From Bifidobacterium miconisargentati (GTDB lineage: Bacteria > Actinomycetota > Actinomycetes > Actinomycetales > Bifidobacteriaceae), in contig NZ_JAHBBJ010000008.1 in assembly GCF_019331675.1 (NCBI RefSeq), positions 1 to 64,000 of the forward strand: DNA of 64,000 nt. Direction: 5' to 3'. Each line of letters begins with the position of its first letter. Positions within the stretch are counted from its first letter, which is position 1. The notes beneath the pieces were generated by a model. It did not search any database, was not told the DNA's origin, and saw only the letters and a list, made by a program, of their open reading frames with translations. The translations under genes and the position numbers were made by a program. Below, piece by piece: positions 32,189-40,825 of this stretch.

Positions 32189-32961
32189 TGCGCCGCCTCC
32201 TCGTCCTTGACCTTGGACGAATCGACCGTGGCGTACTTGAGCTGCTGGAGCAGGGCCGCGGTGGACGGGAACTGGAGGTCGTCCTTGTTCTCCACCTTGT
32301 ACCCGATGCCGAACGCGGTGACGTACTGTTTCAGAATGGTGATGGCCTTGGAGTCGTTGAGTGCCTTGCGCATGGCCGAGGCATCGCCGATGGCGGAGAT
32401 GGTGAACGGCGGCGCGTATTTCTTGCCGTGCAGCGAGAGCACGTTGCCCGAGCAGATCACGGCGGAATTGAACAGCACGCGCTGGTCCATGATCATCATG
32501 GCCTGGGCGCCGCCGGCCCACAGCGCGTTGACCACGGACTCCACGTCCTGCTGGTGGATCACGTAGTCGTCAATGTTCGAGATCGAGCCGTTGTTGTTCA
32601 CCGCGTTCTCCCACAGCGGCGAATCGTCGAGGATCACGGTCACGCCCGCACCCTCCAGTTCGGGCAACATCAGGCTGGAATCGTTGCCGCCGGACTGGGA
32701 TGAGCTTTGCGAGCCGTCTGCGCTGAGGATGTCGGTGAGACTGTCGATCTGCGAGGTTAGATCCGTGACCTCCTTTTGCAGGCCCGCCACCTCGTCCACG
32801 CTGTGTTCGATGAGGTCGGCGGTATCATTGTTCACGGTGGTGGTACGGTTCACGCGCACGTTGGTGCTGAGCAGGAATCCGGTGAGCGCGATGACCACGA
32901 ACGCCGCGATACCGGCCGCAAGAGAGCGCTTCACGCCATGCTTACCCACGTGTTTGACCAT
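32185..32961 (-). CDS. DUF881 family protein
   Basis: This 258-residue protein has one N-terminal transmembrane helix (LAAGIAAFVVIALTGFLLST), a coiled coil (DLIEHSVDEVAGLQKEVTDLTSQIDSL), and an extracytoplasmic DUF881 domain with GAGVTVILDDSPLW, VIHQQDVESVVNALWAGGAQAMMIMDQR and YAPPFTISAIGD. DUF881 genes lie beside crgA and trpG in many actinobacteria, and a role in division or sporulation has been suggested for some relatives. GAGGAAAAG is upstream. It is translationally coupled to the sortase. Confidence 0.9.
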   Translation of the reverse strand: MVKHVGKHGVKRSLAAGIAAFVVIALTGFLLSTNVRVNRTTTVNNDTADLIEHSVDEVAGLQKEVTDLTSQIDSLTDILSADGSQSSSQSGGNDSSLMLPELEGAGVTVILDDSPLWENAVNNNGSISNIDDYVIHQQDVESVVNALWAGGAQAMMIMDQRVLFNSAVICSGNVLSLHGKKYAPPFTISAIGDASAMRKALNDSKAITILKQYVTAFGIGYKVENKDDLQFPSTAALLQQLKYATVDSSKVKDEEAAQ

Positions 32962-33048
32962 AAATACCCGTCTTTTCCTCGGCGTGTTCGCTGGTTTCGA
33001 GTGTAACCACTATTATGACTTTTAGCCTATTGAATGGAGACTATGCTG

Positions 33049-33480
33049 ATGGCTAACGAAGAGCTGCACGAAACCGACTCGAACGACCAGAAGGACTGGC
33101 AGGACGAGACTTCCGCCAAGGCCGCTGACGACGCTGCTGCCGCCGAGGACGAGAACTACGGTGTTGATATGGATCAGGTTCAGGCCGTCCTGAACGCCAC
33201 CGCCGACAAGTCCACGATGACCCCGCAGATGCAGCGCATGATGAGCCGCCAGGAGGAGAACACCAAGCGCGTGGAGGAGACCATCAAGGGCACCAAGTCC
33301 AACCCGCGTTGGTTCGTGCCGGTGTTCTGCGCGTTCATGATCATCGGTTTGATCTGGTGCGTGGTGTACTACCTGTCCCCCTCCGGCGCCTGGCCGATTC
33401 CGAACATCGGCGCCTGGAACCTGGCGATCGGCTTCGCGCTGATCATGGTGGGCTTCCTGATGACGATGGGTTGGCGCTGA
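33049..33480 (+). CDS. crgA: Cell division protein CrgA
   Basis: This 143-residue protein has an acidic disordered N-terminus, helix TPQMQRMMSRQEENTKRVEETI, and the CrgA core NPRWFVPVFCAFMIIGLIWCVVYYLS followed by a second helix (LAIGFALIMVGFLMTMGWR). CrgA is a two-pass inner-membrane protein that recruits divisome components in actinobacteria. Three nearby ATGs exist (33034, 33043, 33049); the only ribosome binding site (TGGAGA) is best placed for 33049. A TATTAT -10-like sequence lies at 33011. Confidence 0.93.
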   Translation: MANEELHETDSNDQKDWQDETSAKAADDAAAAEDENYGVDMDQVQAVLNATADKSTMTPQMQRMMSRQEENTKRVEETIKGTKSNPRWFVPVFCAFMIIGLIWCVVYYLSPSGAWPIPNIGAWNLAIGFALIMVGFLMTMGWR

Positions 33481-33514
33481 GTCCGCTACCTTCGTCGTCT
33501 GATTGACGTATTTC

Positions 33515-33557
33515 AAGGCCGGCTTTCCGATTCTTCCGGATCGGGAGCCGGCCTTTT
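33515..33557 (+). terminator. crgA terminator
   Basis: AAGGCCGGCT pairs with AGCCGGCCTT, with a further inner stem (TTCCGAttcttCCGGATCGGG), and is followed by TTTT. It begins 34 bases after the crgA stop. Confidence 0.8.
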
Positions 33558-33562
33558 GCGTA

Positions 33563-33779
33563 GGCTCTGTTCAACCAAGATTGACATGGCCCCATTCTTG
33601 GCTCCCCTTGAAGGACATTGCCGTAAGGCAAACAGCGGAGCTGTTTGTAGGCAATGTGTGAGACGACGGTCGAGCCAACGGGACGCGAACGAAGTTCGTC
33701 CTTGATTACGGTAGAGCTGTCGGCGAAGCCGACTGAGGGGTAGCCCAATGGAATTCATGCCAATCTTGGTTTAAGAACC
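33563..33779. mobile_element. Third MITE copy, carrying nested repeats
   Basis: The left end GGCTCTGTTCAACCAAGATT and the right end (complement GGTTCTTAAACCAAGATTGG) are diverged versions of the MITE at 9089-9212. Inside is a CTCCCCT/AGGGGAG palindrome interrupted by the second repeat family (33613-33711), so the roughly 100-bp repeat inserted after the MITE core existed. Confidence 0.75.
33613..33711. repeat. Mosaic repeat of about 100 bp, copy 2 (nested in a MITE)
   Basis: It contains AAACAGcggagCTGTTTGTA, then GCAATGTGTGAGACGACGGT, then GCGAACGAAGTTCGTCCTTG. It splits the host repeat between GGCTCCCCTTG and GAGCTGTCGGCGAAGCCGAC. Confidence 0.8.
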
Positions 33780-33828
33780 TTTGCGTATCCGTTCCGTTCT
33801 GGCGGGCCGGTATCGGCTGTGCACGTCT

Positions 33829-34258
33829 TGTCCACCAGTTACCCACAGCTATCCACCACTTATCCACGAGTTATCCACACGGTTATCCACCCAATGTGGA
33901 TGAATTACATGATTGTAGTTTTTCGGGCCAGTTATCCACCGAATGTGGAAAAGGGTGTGGATAACTAGTGGATAAGTGGTGGATAAGGTGCGTTTCATGG
34001 TGCATATCCCGTGTATAACCCTGATTTACGCCGATTTTCCGCCGGTTGGCCGGTGCATGAAAAGCCAGGAAATCGGCATGATACGCAAGTTATCCACAGT
34101 TGCGCGAAGAGGACTTATACACCGGGCTGCCCTGATATCCACCGATTCACCGGGTTATCCACAGACTTATACACTTTTCCCCACACCTGTGCACAACTCG
34201 ATTCCACACCCCGCGGTATCCCTTGCATCGTCGATGTGCATAACTCGGGTGTGGATCG
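33829..34258. other. Cluster of DnaA boxes (oriC-like region)
   Basis: At least a dozen boxes are present. Perfect TTATCCACA occurs at 33871, 34090 and 34155, and its complement TGTGGATAA at 33956. One- or two-mismatch boxes lie at 33839, 33849, 33860, 33883, 33932, 33967, 33978, 34116, 34167 and 34235. A relatively A/T-rich patch (about 33898-33925) separates two sub-clusters. There is no gene. It lies between crgA and the rhomboid gene. This is either the replication origin or an auxiliary DnaA-binding cluster; dnaA itself is not in the window. Confidence 0.85.
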
Positions 34259-34272
34259 GGGAGGGCAGGACC

Positions 34273-35004
34273 TTACAGCAGCCCGGCGTACGGGTTGGCG
34301 GTGTTGAGGGCGAGAATCAGCGCGATCACCAGCACGGTGACACCCCAGCCATACACCTGCATGCGCCATTTCAGGCTCTTGCCGCGCCACGGCTTCACGC
34401 CGGCCACCAGCAGCCAGGTGAGCAGCCCGCCGACCACGAAGCCGCCCACATGCGCCTGCCAGGCCACGCCGCCCACCACGAACGGCAGGGCGAAGTTCAC
34501 CGCCATCCACACCAGCATCGAGCGGATATCGGCACCAATGCGCCGATACACCACCAGCAGGGCGGCGAACAGGCCGAACAGCGCGCCCGAGGCACCGTAT
34601 GCGGCGTACCGCCATCCCTGACCGCCGGGGGCCAGCACGCCCCATGCCATGAGGCCCAGCGCGCCGCCGAGACCGGAGATCATGTACAGACCCAGGAACC
34701 GCCAGTGGCCCATGAGCCGTTCGAGTTCGGGGCCCACAGAATACAGGGCGATCATGTTGAACAGGATGTGCAGAATCGAGTTCGGCGCATGCAGGAACAT
34801 CGAGGTGACGATGGTCCACGGCTCGCGCACCATCGTGGCCGGGGCCGCCATGCCCTGCACGATCAGCCAGTTCTGCAGCACCGGCGAAAGGAATCCGGCG
34901 AGCACCTCCACCAGCCACACCGCCACGCAGACGATGATCAACGCCCAGGTGACCACCGGACCGCCGCGTTCCCATTGGTATCGAATCTGCTGTTTGGTAG
35001 GCAT
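34273..35004 (-). CDS. Rhomboid-family intramembrane serine protease
   Basis: This 243-residue protein has six to seven transmembrane helices and the rhomboid dyad: Ser in YGASGALFGLFAAL (about residue 138) and His in WQAHVGGFVVGGLL (about 185). The HAPNSILHILFNMIALYSVGPELE segment corresponds to the conserved H-x-x-x-N region. It cleaves membrane substrates within the bilayer; the targets are unknown. I chose ATG 35004 because GGAG lies 9 bases upstream; ATG 35010 would leave only 3. The gene points towards the DnaA-box cluster. Confidence 0.9.
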   Translation of the reverse strand: MPTKQQIRYQWERGGPVVTWALIIVCVAVWLVEVLAGFLSPVLQNWLIVQGMAAPATMVREPWTIVTSMFLHAPNSILHILFNMIALYSVGPELERLMGHWRFLGLYMISGLGGALGLMAWGVLAPGGQGWRYAAYGASGALFGLFAALLVVYRRIGADIRSMLVWMAVNFALPFVVGGVAWQAHVGGFVVGGLLTWLLVAGVKPWRGKSLKWRMQVYGWGVTVLVIALILALNTANPYAGLL

Positions 35005-35134
35005 ACGCATGGGCTCCACTGTATCGGAGCGCATGTCATTCCACCCAATCGACACAAACACCGACTTAGAATAGGGAGCAGAGTCGGTCTGAATGGGCAT
35101 ACCGACCAGACGATCCCTAGGGAAAGGAGCCGTC

Positions 35135-35356
35135 ATGGAGAACAAGTCTTCTAACGGTTGGAAGTTCTTCGCACTGCTGTTCGGCGCGCTGCTCGCAGCG
35201 GTGGTGGGTCTGTACATCTACAAGCAGCAGAACCCGGATTACGATCCGTGGGAGGAGCCGTGGGAGAACAGCTCCTCGCCGGTGGATCTGGGCCTGAACA
35301 AGGCCGCGGACAAGGGCGATGAGGAGGAGCCCGAAGCCGCCCCGGCCGAAGCCTGA
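35135..35356 (+). CDS. Small membrane protein with acidic tail (73 aa)
   Basis: I recognise no named family, but it looks real: AAAGGAG stands 6 bases before the ATG, and the frame ends just before a strong terminator. It has one transmembrane helix (WKFFALLFGALLAAVVGLYIY), a motif NPDYDPWEEPWE, and an acidic Ala/Glu-rich tail. Probably a single-pass membrane protein with the tail exposed; this type of short gene near the origin is common in bifidobacteria. Confidence 0.75.
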   Translation: MENKSSNGWKFFALLFGALLAAVVGLYIYKQQNPDYDPWEEPWENSSSPVDLGLNKAADKGDEEEPEAAPAEA

Positions 35357-35375
35357 TTCCCAGCCGTTATAACGG

Positions 35376-35411
35376 AAAGCCCCCGCAACCGATTGGTTGC
35401 GGGGGCTTCCT
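35376..35411 (+). terminator. Strong terminator after the small membrane protein
   Basis: GAAAGCCCCCGCAACC and GGTTGCGGGGGCTTCC pair in a stem of about 14 bp around GATT, with a weak T-tract (CCTTTAT). Confidence 0.8.
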
Positions 35412-35427
35412 TTATGTCCGTGCATCA

Positions 35428-35757
35428 GCCGACTGACCGAGGGGAGTTCTAACACTGACTATCCCTCAGTCGCCTCCGGCGCCAGCTCCCCTGACAAGGG
35501 GAGCCGGAAAAACTCAGGCGAGCGGAGCGAGTCGACTGACGTGCGGCGCCGTTAAGCAAACAGTCCGGTGGACTGTTTGTAGGCGACGCCGAGCGACGAC
35601 AGTCGCGAGGCAGGGACCAGCGCGCATTTGGCGCGCCGGTTCCGAGCCGTCAGTTGGCGAGCTTGCTGGACTGATAATGCGTGCGGCCTCTAGGCGCAGA
35701 AGGCGAAGGCGTACGAAGGTACGTCGAACCTTCTGCAACGACGAGGACGCTCCATTA
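35428..35757. repeat. Mosaic repeat block between the small membrane protein gene and glgP
   Basis: There is no gene. It holds a CTCCCCT/AGGGGAG unit (35428-35506), a partial copy of the second repeat family (35549-35605, AAACAGTCCGGTGGACTGTT), and an inverted repeat CTGATAATG/CATTATCAG (about 35669-35761) whose right arm overlaps the last codons of glgP. Confidence 0.7.
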
Positions 35758-38202
35758 TCAGGCGAGAGGACCGGTGTGCCAAATGCGCTCGAGGTAATCC
35801 TCCATCGAGCGGTCGGAGCTGAAGTAGCCGGAGTTGGCCACGTTGAGCAGGGCCTTGCGGTTCCACTCGAGCGGGTCGCGGTAGAGCTTCTCGATCTCGG
35901 CCTGGATGTCGGCGTAGGCGGAGAAGTCGGCCAAGGTCATGAACCAATCCTTGGTCAGCCAATCGGCCACGAGCGGGGCGTAGGCGTTGCGGTCGCCGTT
36001 GGAGAAGGTGCCGTTGGCGACCAGATCGATGGCCTGCTTCAGGCGAGGATCGGCCTCGTAGTACTTGGCCGGATCGTAACCGTCGGCGTACAGCTTCTCG
36101 ACCTCATCGACGGTCATGCCGAAGAGGAAGAAGTTCTCGGCGCCGACCTTCTCGCGGATCTCGACGTTCGCGCCGTCCAGGGTACCCACGGTCAGGGCGC
36201 CGTTGAGGGCGAACTTCATGTTGCCGGTGCCGGAGGCTTCCTTGCCGGCCTGGGAGATCTGCTCGTCCAGCTCGGTGGCGGGGATCAGGTTCTGGGCCAT
36301 CTCGATGTTGTAGTTCGGCAGCATGTGGACGGCCAGCTTGCCCTTGACGTCCGGATCGTTGTTGACGACCTTGGAGACGTTGTTGATGAGCTGGATGGTC
36401 ATCTTGGCCAGGTAGTAGCCCGGGGCGGCCTTGGCACCGAAGAACACGGTGCGCGGCAGGATCTCGTCGGCGGAGACGGTGCCGTTCTTGATGGCGGCGT
36501 ACTTGGAGATGACGGCCAGGATCTTCAGGCTCTGGCGCTTGTACTCGTGCAGACGCTTGACCATCGTGTTGAACATGGTGTTCTCGTCGATGTCGATGCC
36601 GTAGCGATCCTTGGCGAAGCCCACGAAGGAGTGCTTGTTGGCGGCCTTGACGGCGGCGAACTTCTTGACGAACTCGTCGTCCTGGGCCAGCGGGACCAGG
36701 CCCTGCAGCAGCTCGAGGTCGGAGAGCCACTTGTCGGTGCCCAGGCCCTCGGTGATGAGGTCGGACAGGCCGGGGTTGGCCAGCTTGACGAAGCGACGCG
36801 GGGTCACGCCGTTGGTCACGTTGGTGAACTTGTCCGGGTAGGCGTCGGAGAAGTTCTTCAGGGTGACGTCCTTGAGCAGCTGGGAGTGCAGCTCGGCCAC
36901 GCCGTTGACGTGGGAGCCGCCGTAGGTGGCCAGGTAGGCCATGCGGACCGAGTCGCCGGTGTAGATGCGCATGTCCTCGATGGTCTCGTCGGCGACGCCC
37001 TTGCCCTTGAGCTCGTCCTCGAACTGCTCGTTGATCTTCTCGATGATCTCGAGGTGACGCGGCAGCAGCTCGCCGATCAGGCTGGCCGGCCAGACCTCGA
37101 GGGCCTCCGGCAGCAGGGTGTGGCAGGTGTAGTTGAAGGTCTTCTGGGTCACGGTCCAGGCGGTATCCCAGTCGTAGCCGTACTCATCGATGAGGATGCG
37201 CATGAGCTCCGGGATGCCGATCACCGGGTGGGTGTCGTTGAGCTGGAAGGTGATCTTGTCCGGGAAGGTGGTCAGATCCGGCTTGTCCTGGCCCGGGTAG
37301 AAGACGCGGATGGCGTCATGCAGGGAGGCGGACACGAAGAAGTACTGCTGCTCGAGACGCAGCTCCTTGCCGACCTTGGTGGAATCCTCCGGGTAGAGGA
37401 TCTTGGAGATGTTCTCGGCCTTGACCTGCGGCTTGACGGCCTCCATGTACTCGGAGCGGTTGAAGGCGAGCAGATCGAACTCGTCGTAGCTCTTGGCGGT
37501 CCACAGGCGCAGGGTGTTCACGCGCTGGGACTTGTAGCCGGGCACCAGGTAGTCGACCGGCACGGCGCGCACGGACCAGGCCGGCTTCCACACCTTCTTG
37601 CCGTTCTCCTCGACGACCTCGCCGCCGAAGGAGACCTTCTGGTCACGGTTGTAGTCGATGTGGCCCCACGGCTCCTCGTTGCTCAGCCAGTAGTCCGGGG
37701 TCTCCACCTGCTTGCCGTTCTCGTCGAACGTCTGCTTGAAGATGCCGTACTTGTACTGGATACCGTAGCCGAAGGCCGGCACGCCCAGGGAGGCGAGGGA
37801 GTCGATGAAGCAGGCGGCGAGACGGCCGAGGCCGCCGTTGCCCAGGCCCGGCTCGTACTCGGCGTCGACGATGTCCTTCGGCTGGAAGCCGAGGGCCTCG
37901 ACGGCCTCGTCGAACTGCTCGGTCAGACCGGCGTTGAGCAGTGCGTTCTCCAGCTGCTTGCCCATGAGGAACTCGGCGGAGAGGTAGCCCACGGCCTTGG
38001 TGTTGCCGTTGACGGTGTCGGCCTGGGTGGTGAACCAGGCGTCCGCGAGGTGGTTGCGCACGGCCTTGGCGGCGGCGACGTACACGTCGGCGGCGGCGGC
38101 CTGCTCAGGGGTGACGTTCTGGGTGTACTTGAGTTGCTCGCGAATCTCGTCGGCGAACTGAGCCGCCGTGACAGGAGACTTGGGTGCGGTGATTTCGGTC
38201 AT
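35758..38202 (-). CDS. glgP: Glycogen/maltodextrin phosphorylase
   Basis: This 814-residue GT35 enzyme releases glucose-1-phosphate from alpha-1,4-glucans. It has the hallmarks KAVGYLSAEFLMGKQLENAL, EPGLGNGGLGRLAACFIDSLA, FQLNDTHPVIGIPELMR, VTNGVTPRRF, and the pyridoxal-phosphate site KEASGTGNMKFALNGALTVG (Lys near 663). The length is normal for the family. I chose the ATG at 38202 because GGAAGGAAAG precedes it; the longer frame upstream has no ribosome binding site. It links stored or imported glucan to the bifid shunt. It is monocistronic. Confidence 0.97.
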   Translation of the reverse strand: MTEITAPKSPVTAAQFADEIREQLKYTQNVTPEQAAAADVYVAAAKAVRNHLADAWFTTQADTVNGNTKAVGYLSAEFLMGKQLENALLNAGLTEQFDEAVEALGFQPKDIVDAEYEPGLGNGGLGRLAACFIDSLASLGVPAFGYGIQYKYGIFKQTFDENGKQVETPDYWLSNEEPWGHIDYNRDQKVSFGGEVVEENGKKVWKPAWSVRAVPVDYLVPGYKSQRVNTLRLWTAKSYDEFDLLAFNRSEYMEAVKPQVKAENISKILYPEDSTKVGKELRLEQQYFFVSASLHDAIRVFYPGQDKPDLTTFPDKITFQLNDTHPVIGIPELMRILIDEYGYDWDTAWTVTQKTFNYTCHTLLPEALEVWPASLIGELLPRHLEIIEKINEQFEDELKGKGVADETIEDMRIYTGDSVRMAYLATYGGSHVNGVAELHSQLLKDVTLKNFSDAYPDKFTNVTNGVTPRRFVKLANPGLSDLITEGLGTDKWLSDLELLQGLVPLAQDDEFVKKFAAVKAANKHSFVGFAKDRYGIDIDENTMFNTMVKRLHEYKRQSLKILAVISKYAAIKNGTVSADEILPRTVFFGAKAAPGYYLAKMTIQLINNVSKVVNNDPDVKGKLAVHMLPNYNIEMAQNLIPATELDEQISQAGKEASGTGNMKFALNGALTVGTLDGANVEIREKVGAENFFLFGMTVDEVEKLYADGYDPAKYYEADPRLKQAIDLVANGTFSNGDRNAYAPLVADWLTKDWFMTLADFSAYADIQAEIEKLYRDPLEWNRKALLNVANSGYFSSDRSMEDYLERIWHTGPLA

Positions 38203-38515
38203 TCTGACTTTCCTTCCGGGATAGTTGCCCGACTTCATTATGCCGCGAGATAGGTATCGCCACATAAACGCAGGCATGAACTCTCCGTAACAGCATTGGA
38301 AAAGAGCGTTATGCATACGTTCTCATTGAGAGCATAGCACGCCTACGTAGTTTGCGCATCTCCGCGTATGTCATCGATGTCATCGTTTGCAGTGCGCGCC
38401 CCGCGGCCTGCGGAATGCCCCTCGCCCGGGCGCGCGACATTCCGGTATCCGAGACATCCTCCACGTTGGCGTCATCGAAGAGCCGCCGTGCACGCCATCG
38501 TGCGAAGATGGGGGC
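38203..38515. promoter_or_regulatory. Divergent control region between glgP and the SCP-like gene
   Basis: There is no gene. A palindromic GTTCTCATTGAGAGC (about 38316-38330) followed by minus-strand TATGCT-like sequences lies about 120 bases before glgP and may be its promoter/operator. A short direct repeat ATGTCATCG occurs twice near 38375-38393. Confidence 0.45.
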
Positions 38516-38986
38516 ATGGCTGTGATTTTGGAAAGGGACCTGCCTCGCGGCCGCGAGGCATTCAAGCGTTGGGCCGAGGCCGCACGGGAGGCGGCGAACG
38601 CCGTCGGCGGCACCGGCGCCGCCATCAGTGATTCCGCCGATTCCGGCGATTCCGGCAGCAGTAGCGCCGCCCGCCTCGCCGTCCGGCCCGAACTGCCGCG
38701 CAACGTATGGGCGATGGCCGTGCGCTACTCGCTGTTCCTGCTGGAGCGCCGCGCGCCCGGACCGGGCGTGGAGGTGCGCGTGGCGCCATGGGGCGCGGTC
38801 AAGATTCTGGACGGCCCGGAATCGGATCCGCACAATCTCACCCCGCCGGACGTCATCGAACTGGACCCGGAGGTCTGGCTGAGGCTGGCCTGCGGCATCA
38901 CGGATTGGACGGAAGAGAAGGACGCCGGGCATATCAGCGCCGTCGGCGAACGCGACGACCTGAGCGACCTGCTGCCGCTGGTCTGA
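38516..38986 (+). CDS. Actinobacterial sterol-carrier-like (SCP) family protein
   Basis: This 156-residue protein resembles the short actinobacterial sterol carrier family by eye: VWAMAVRYSLFLLERRAPGPGVEVRVAPWGAVKILDGP, TPPDVIELDPEVWLRLACGITDW, and the closing HISAVGERDDLSDLLPL. The N-terminal 50 residues include a Gly/Ser/Asp-rich low-complexity stretch. Such proteins may bind lipids or related hydrophobic ligands, but function in this genus is not known. ATG 38516 follows GATGGGGG. Cytoplasmic. Confidence 0.75.
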   Translation: MAVILERDLPRGREAFKRWAEAAREAANAVGGTGAAISDSADSGDSGSSSAARLAVRPELPRNVWAMAVRYSLFLLERRAPGPGVEVRVAPWGAVKILDGPESDPHNLTPPDVIELDPEVWLRLACGITDWTEEKDAGHISAVGERDDLSDLLPLV

Positions 38987-39003
38987 CGGAGTCGCACGCA
39001 ATG

Positions 39004-39035
39004 AAAAAGGCGCCCGCATTAAGCGGACGCCTGAA
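39004..39035 (-). terminator. Terminator between the SCP-like gene and the DUF3073 gene
   Basis: AGGCGCCCGC and GCGGACGCCT pair with one mismatch around ATTAA. The A-run on the left gives a U-tract for minus-strand transcripts. Confidence 0.65.
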
Positions 39036-39091
39036 AAGCATGAAGAACGACGGCTCTATGACCGCCGTCAAACGCCGATCGATAAGCCCGA

Positions 39092-39484
39092 TCACTGCTT
39101 CGGCTTGAGGGCGCTCGGAATCGGGCGCGGCTTCGGCATCGGGATGGGCTTGTGCGGCGCGGCCGGCTTGGCCGTGGTCTTCGGGAACTCGCCGCTGGTC
39201 GCCTTCGCGGCGGCCTCGGCGGCCCACTTGGCGTATTCATCAAGATCATCGTCCGCGACCGAAGCGGCCGGTTCGGAAACGGCATCCGCAGCGGACGTCT
39301 CATGATCAGCGTCCACATCGTGAGCATACTTGGCTTCGATGTCGGCGAACGGATCGGGAGACCCCACTCCCGGCTCCTGCTCGCTCAGTTCCTTGGCCAG
39401 CTCGTCATAATCGGTATCGGTAGTCAGATACTTGAGCTTACGGGCTATTTTCTGCTGCTTGGCTTTCTGACGTCCGCGGCCCAT
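39092..39484 (-). CDS. DUF3073 family protein
   Basis: This 130-residue protein has the conserved actinobacterial DUF3073 N-terminus MGRGRQKAKQQKIARKLKYLTTDTDYDELAKEL, followed by an acidic and then Pro/Lys-rich disordered tail. The basic start suggests nucleic-acid or ribosome contact, but no function is established. It is divergent from trpS with a 133-base shared control region. Confidence 0.88.
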   Translation of the reverse strand: MGRGRQKAKQQKIARKLKYLTTDTDYDELAKELSEQEPGVGSPDPFADIEAKYAHDVDADHETSAADAVSEPAASVADDDLDEYAKWAAEAAAKATSGEFPKTTAKPAAPHKPIPMPKPRPIPSALKPKQ

Positions 39485-39617
39485 GCGACCCCCTGCGATT
39501 ACTGTGCTGTTCGATTCATCAACTTATGAGAGTACCACTTGTTTGCGGCTTGTTCGTTGTCGGCTCACACTTTTACCATAAAAAGCGTTTATTTGAGGCT
39601 ATTTCAAAGGATTTCGC

Positions 39618-40709
39618 ATGACCGATGAGCAGCAATTGACAGCGGCTGGCAATGAGATGAGCGCGAGCTTCCTCGCCGCGAAGAAGCGTTCGGATGAGAC
39701 GCTCGCCAAGCTCGAAGCCGAGCCGGGCAAGTTCACGATGCTCACCGGCGATCGCCCGACCGGCCGCCTGCACCTGGGCCACTATTTCGGCTCCATCAAG
39801 GAGCGTGTGGCCATGCAGAACAAGGGCGTGCACTCCAATATCATCATCGCGGACTATCAGGTGATCACCGACCGCGACACCACCGAGCACATCCAGGAGA
39901 ACGTGCTGAACCTCGTGCTGGATTACATGGCCGCCGGCATCGATCCGAAGAAGACCATGATCTACGCGCACTCCGCCGTACCGGCCGAAAACCAGCTGCT
40001 GCTGCCGTTCCTCTCCCTCGTGACCGAGGCCGAGCTGCACCGCAACCCGACCGTGAAGTCCGAGATGGAGGCCTCCGGCCACGCGCTGACTGGCCTGCTG
40101 CTCACCTACCCGGTGCACCAGGCGTGCGACATCCTCTTCTGCAAGGCCAACGTGGTGCCGATCGGCAAGGACAACCTGCCGCACATCGAGATCACGCGCA
40201 CCATCGCCCGCCGCTTCAACGAGCGTTACGCCAAGAAGCACCCGGTGTTCCCGGAGCCGGCCGCCATCCTGTCCGACGCCCCGGAGATCCCGGGCCTCGA
40301 CGGCCGCAAGATGAGCAAGTCCTACGGCAACTCCATCATGCTGGGCGCCACCGCCGAGGAGACCGCCAAGCTCATCAAGAAGAGCCCGACCGATTCCGAG
40401 CGCAAGATCACGTTCGACCCGATCGCCCGCCCGCAGGTCTCCGCGCTGCTGACCACCGCGGGCCTCGTGACCGGCCGCGATCCGAAGGAGATCGCCGAGG
40501 AGATCGGCGATGCCGGCGCCGGCGCCCTGAAGGCGTACGTGATCGAGTCCGTGAACAGCTTCCTGGCCCCGCACCGCGAGCGCCGCGCCGAGCTGGCCAA
40601 GGATATGGATTACATCCGCGACGTGCTGGAGGACGGCAACAAGCGTGCCAACGCCATCGCCGAGGAGACCCTCGACCAGGTGCGCGAGGCCATGGGCATG
40701 AAGTACTGA
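39618..40709 (+). CDS. trpS: Tryptophanyl-tRNA synthetase
   Basis: This 363-residue class I aminoacyl-tRNA synthetase charges tRNA-Trp. The HIGH-type signature is PTGRLHLGHYFGS (about residues 49-61) and the KMSKS loop is GRKMSKSYGNS (about 230-240). The length fits bacterial TrpRS. AAAGGA lies 8 bases before the ATG. A strong bidirectional terminator follows. Confidence 0.97.
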   Translation: MTDEQQLTAAGNEMSASFLAAKKRSDETLAKLEAEPGKFTMLTGDRPTGRLHLGHYFGSIKERVAMQNKGVHSNIIIADYQVITDRDTTEHIQENVLNLVLDYMAAGIDPKKTMIYAHSAVPAENQLLLPFLSLVTEAELHRNPTVKSEMEASGHALTGLLLTYPVHQACDILFCKANVVPIGKDNLPHIEITRTIARRFNERYAKKHPVFPEPAAILSDAPEIPGLDGRKMSKSYGNSIMLGATAEETAKLIKKSPTDSERKITFDPIARPQVSALLTTAGLVTGRDPKEIAEEIGDAGAGALKAYVIESVNSFLAPHRERRAELAKDMDYIRDVLEDGNKRANAIAEETLDQVREAMGMKY

Positions 40710-40758
40710 GAGTACTGAGTTTTCGCCCGGTCGTTCGGGCGGGCGTGTAAGTACGTGC

Positions 40759-40806
40759 AAGGCTGTGCGCCGCATCCCTTTTGGAGGTGCGGCGCACAGC
40801 CTTTTT
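40759..40806. terminator. Bidirectional terminator between trpS and the amidohydrolase gene
   Basis: AAGGCTGTGCGCCGCA and TGCGGCGCACAGCCTT form a 16-bp stem, followed by TTTT on the plus strand; the two genes converge here. Confidence 0.85.
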
Positions 40807-40825
40807 GTATGGCCTTTGGTATGGC

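Noticed and set aside
30923-32521. A sortase start far upstream inside the DUF881 gene
   Set aside because: It would overlap DUF881 by over 300 bases. The GTG at 32188 has a GAGGAGG site and a 4-base overlap.
33976-35154. A 392-codon plus-strand frame starting in the DnaA-box cluster
   Set aside because: It runs through the DnaA boxes and antisense to the rhomboid gene, and the translation is low-complexity with no motif.
38387-38515. An N-terminal extension of the SCP-like protein
   Set aside because: The segment is Arg/Pro-rich and lies in the divergent control region. The ATG at 38516 with GATGGGGG upstream starts the conserved part.
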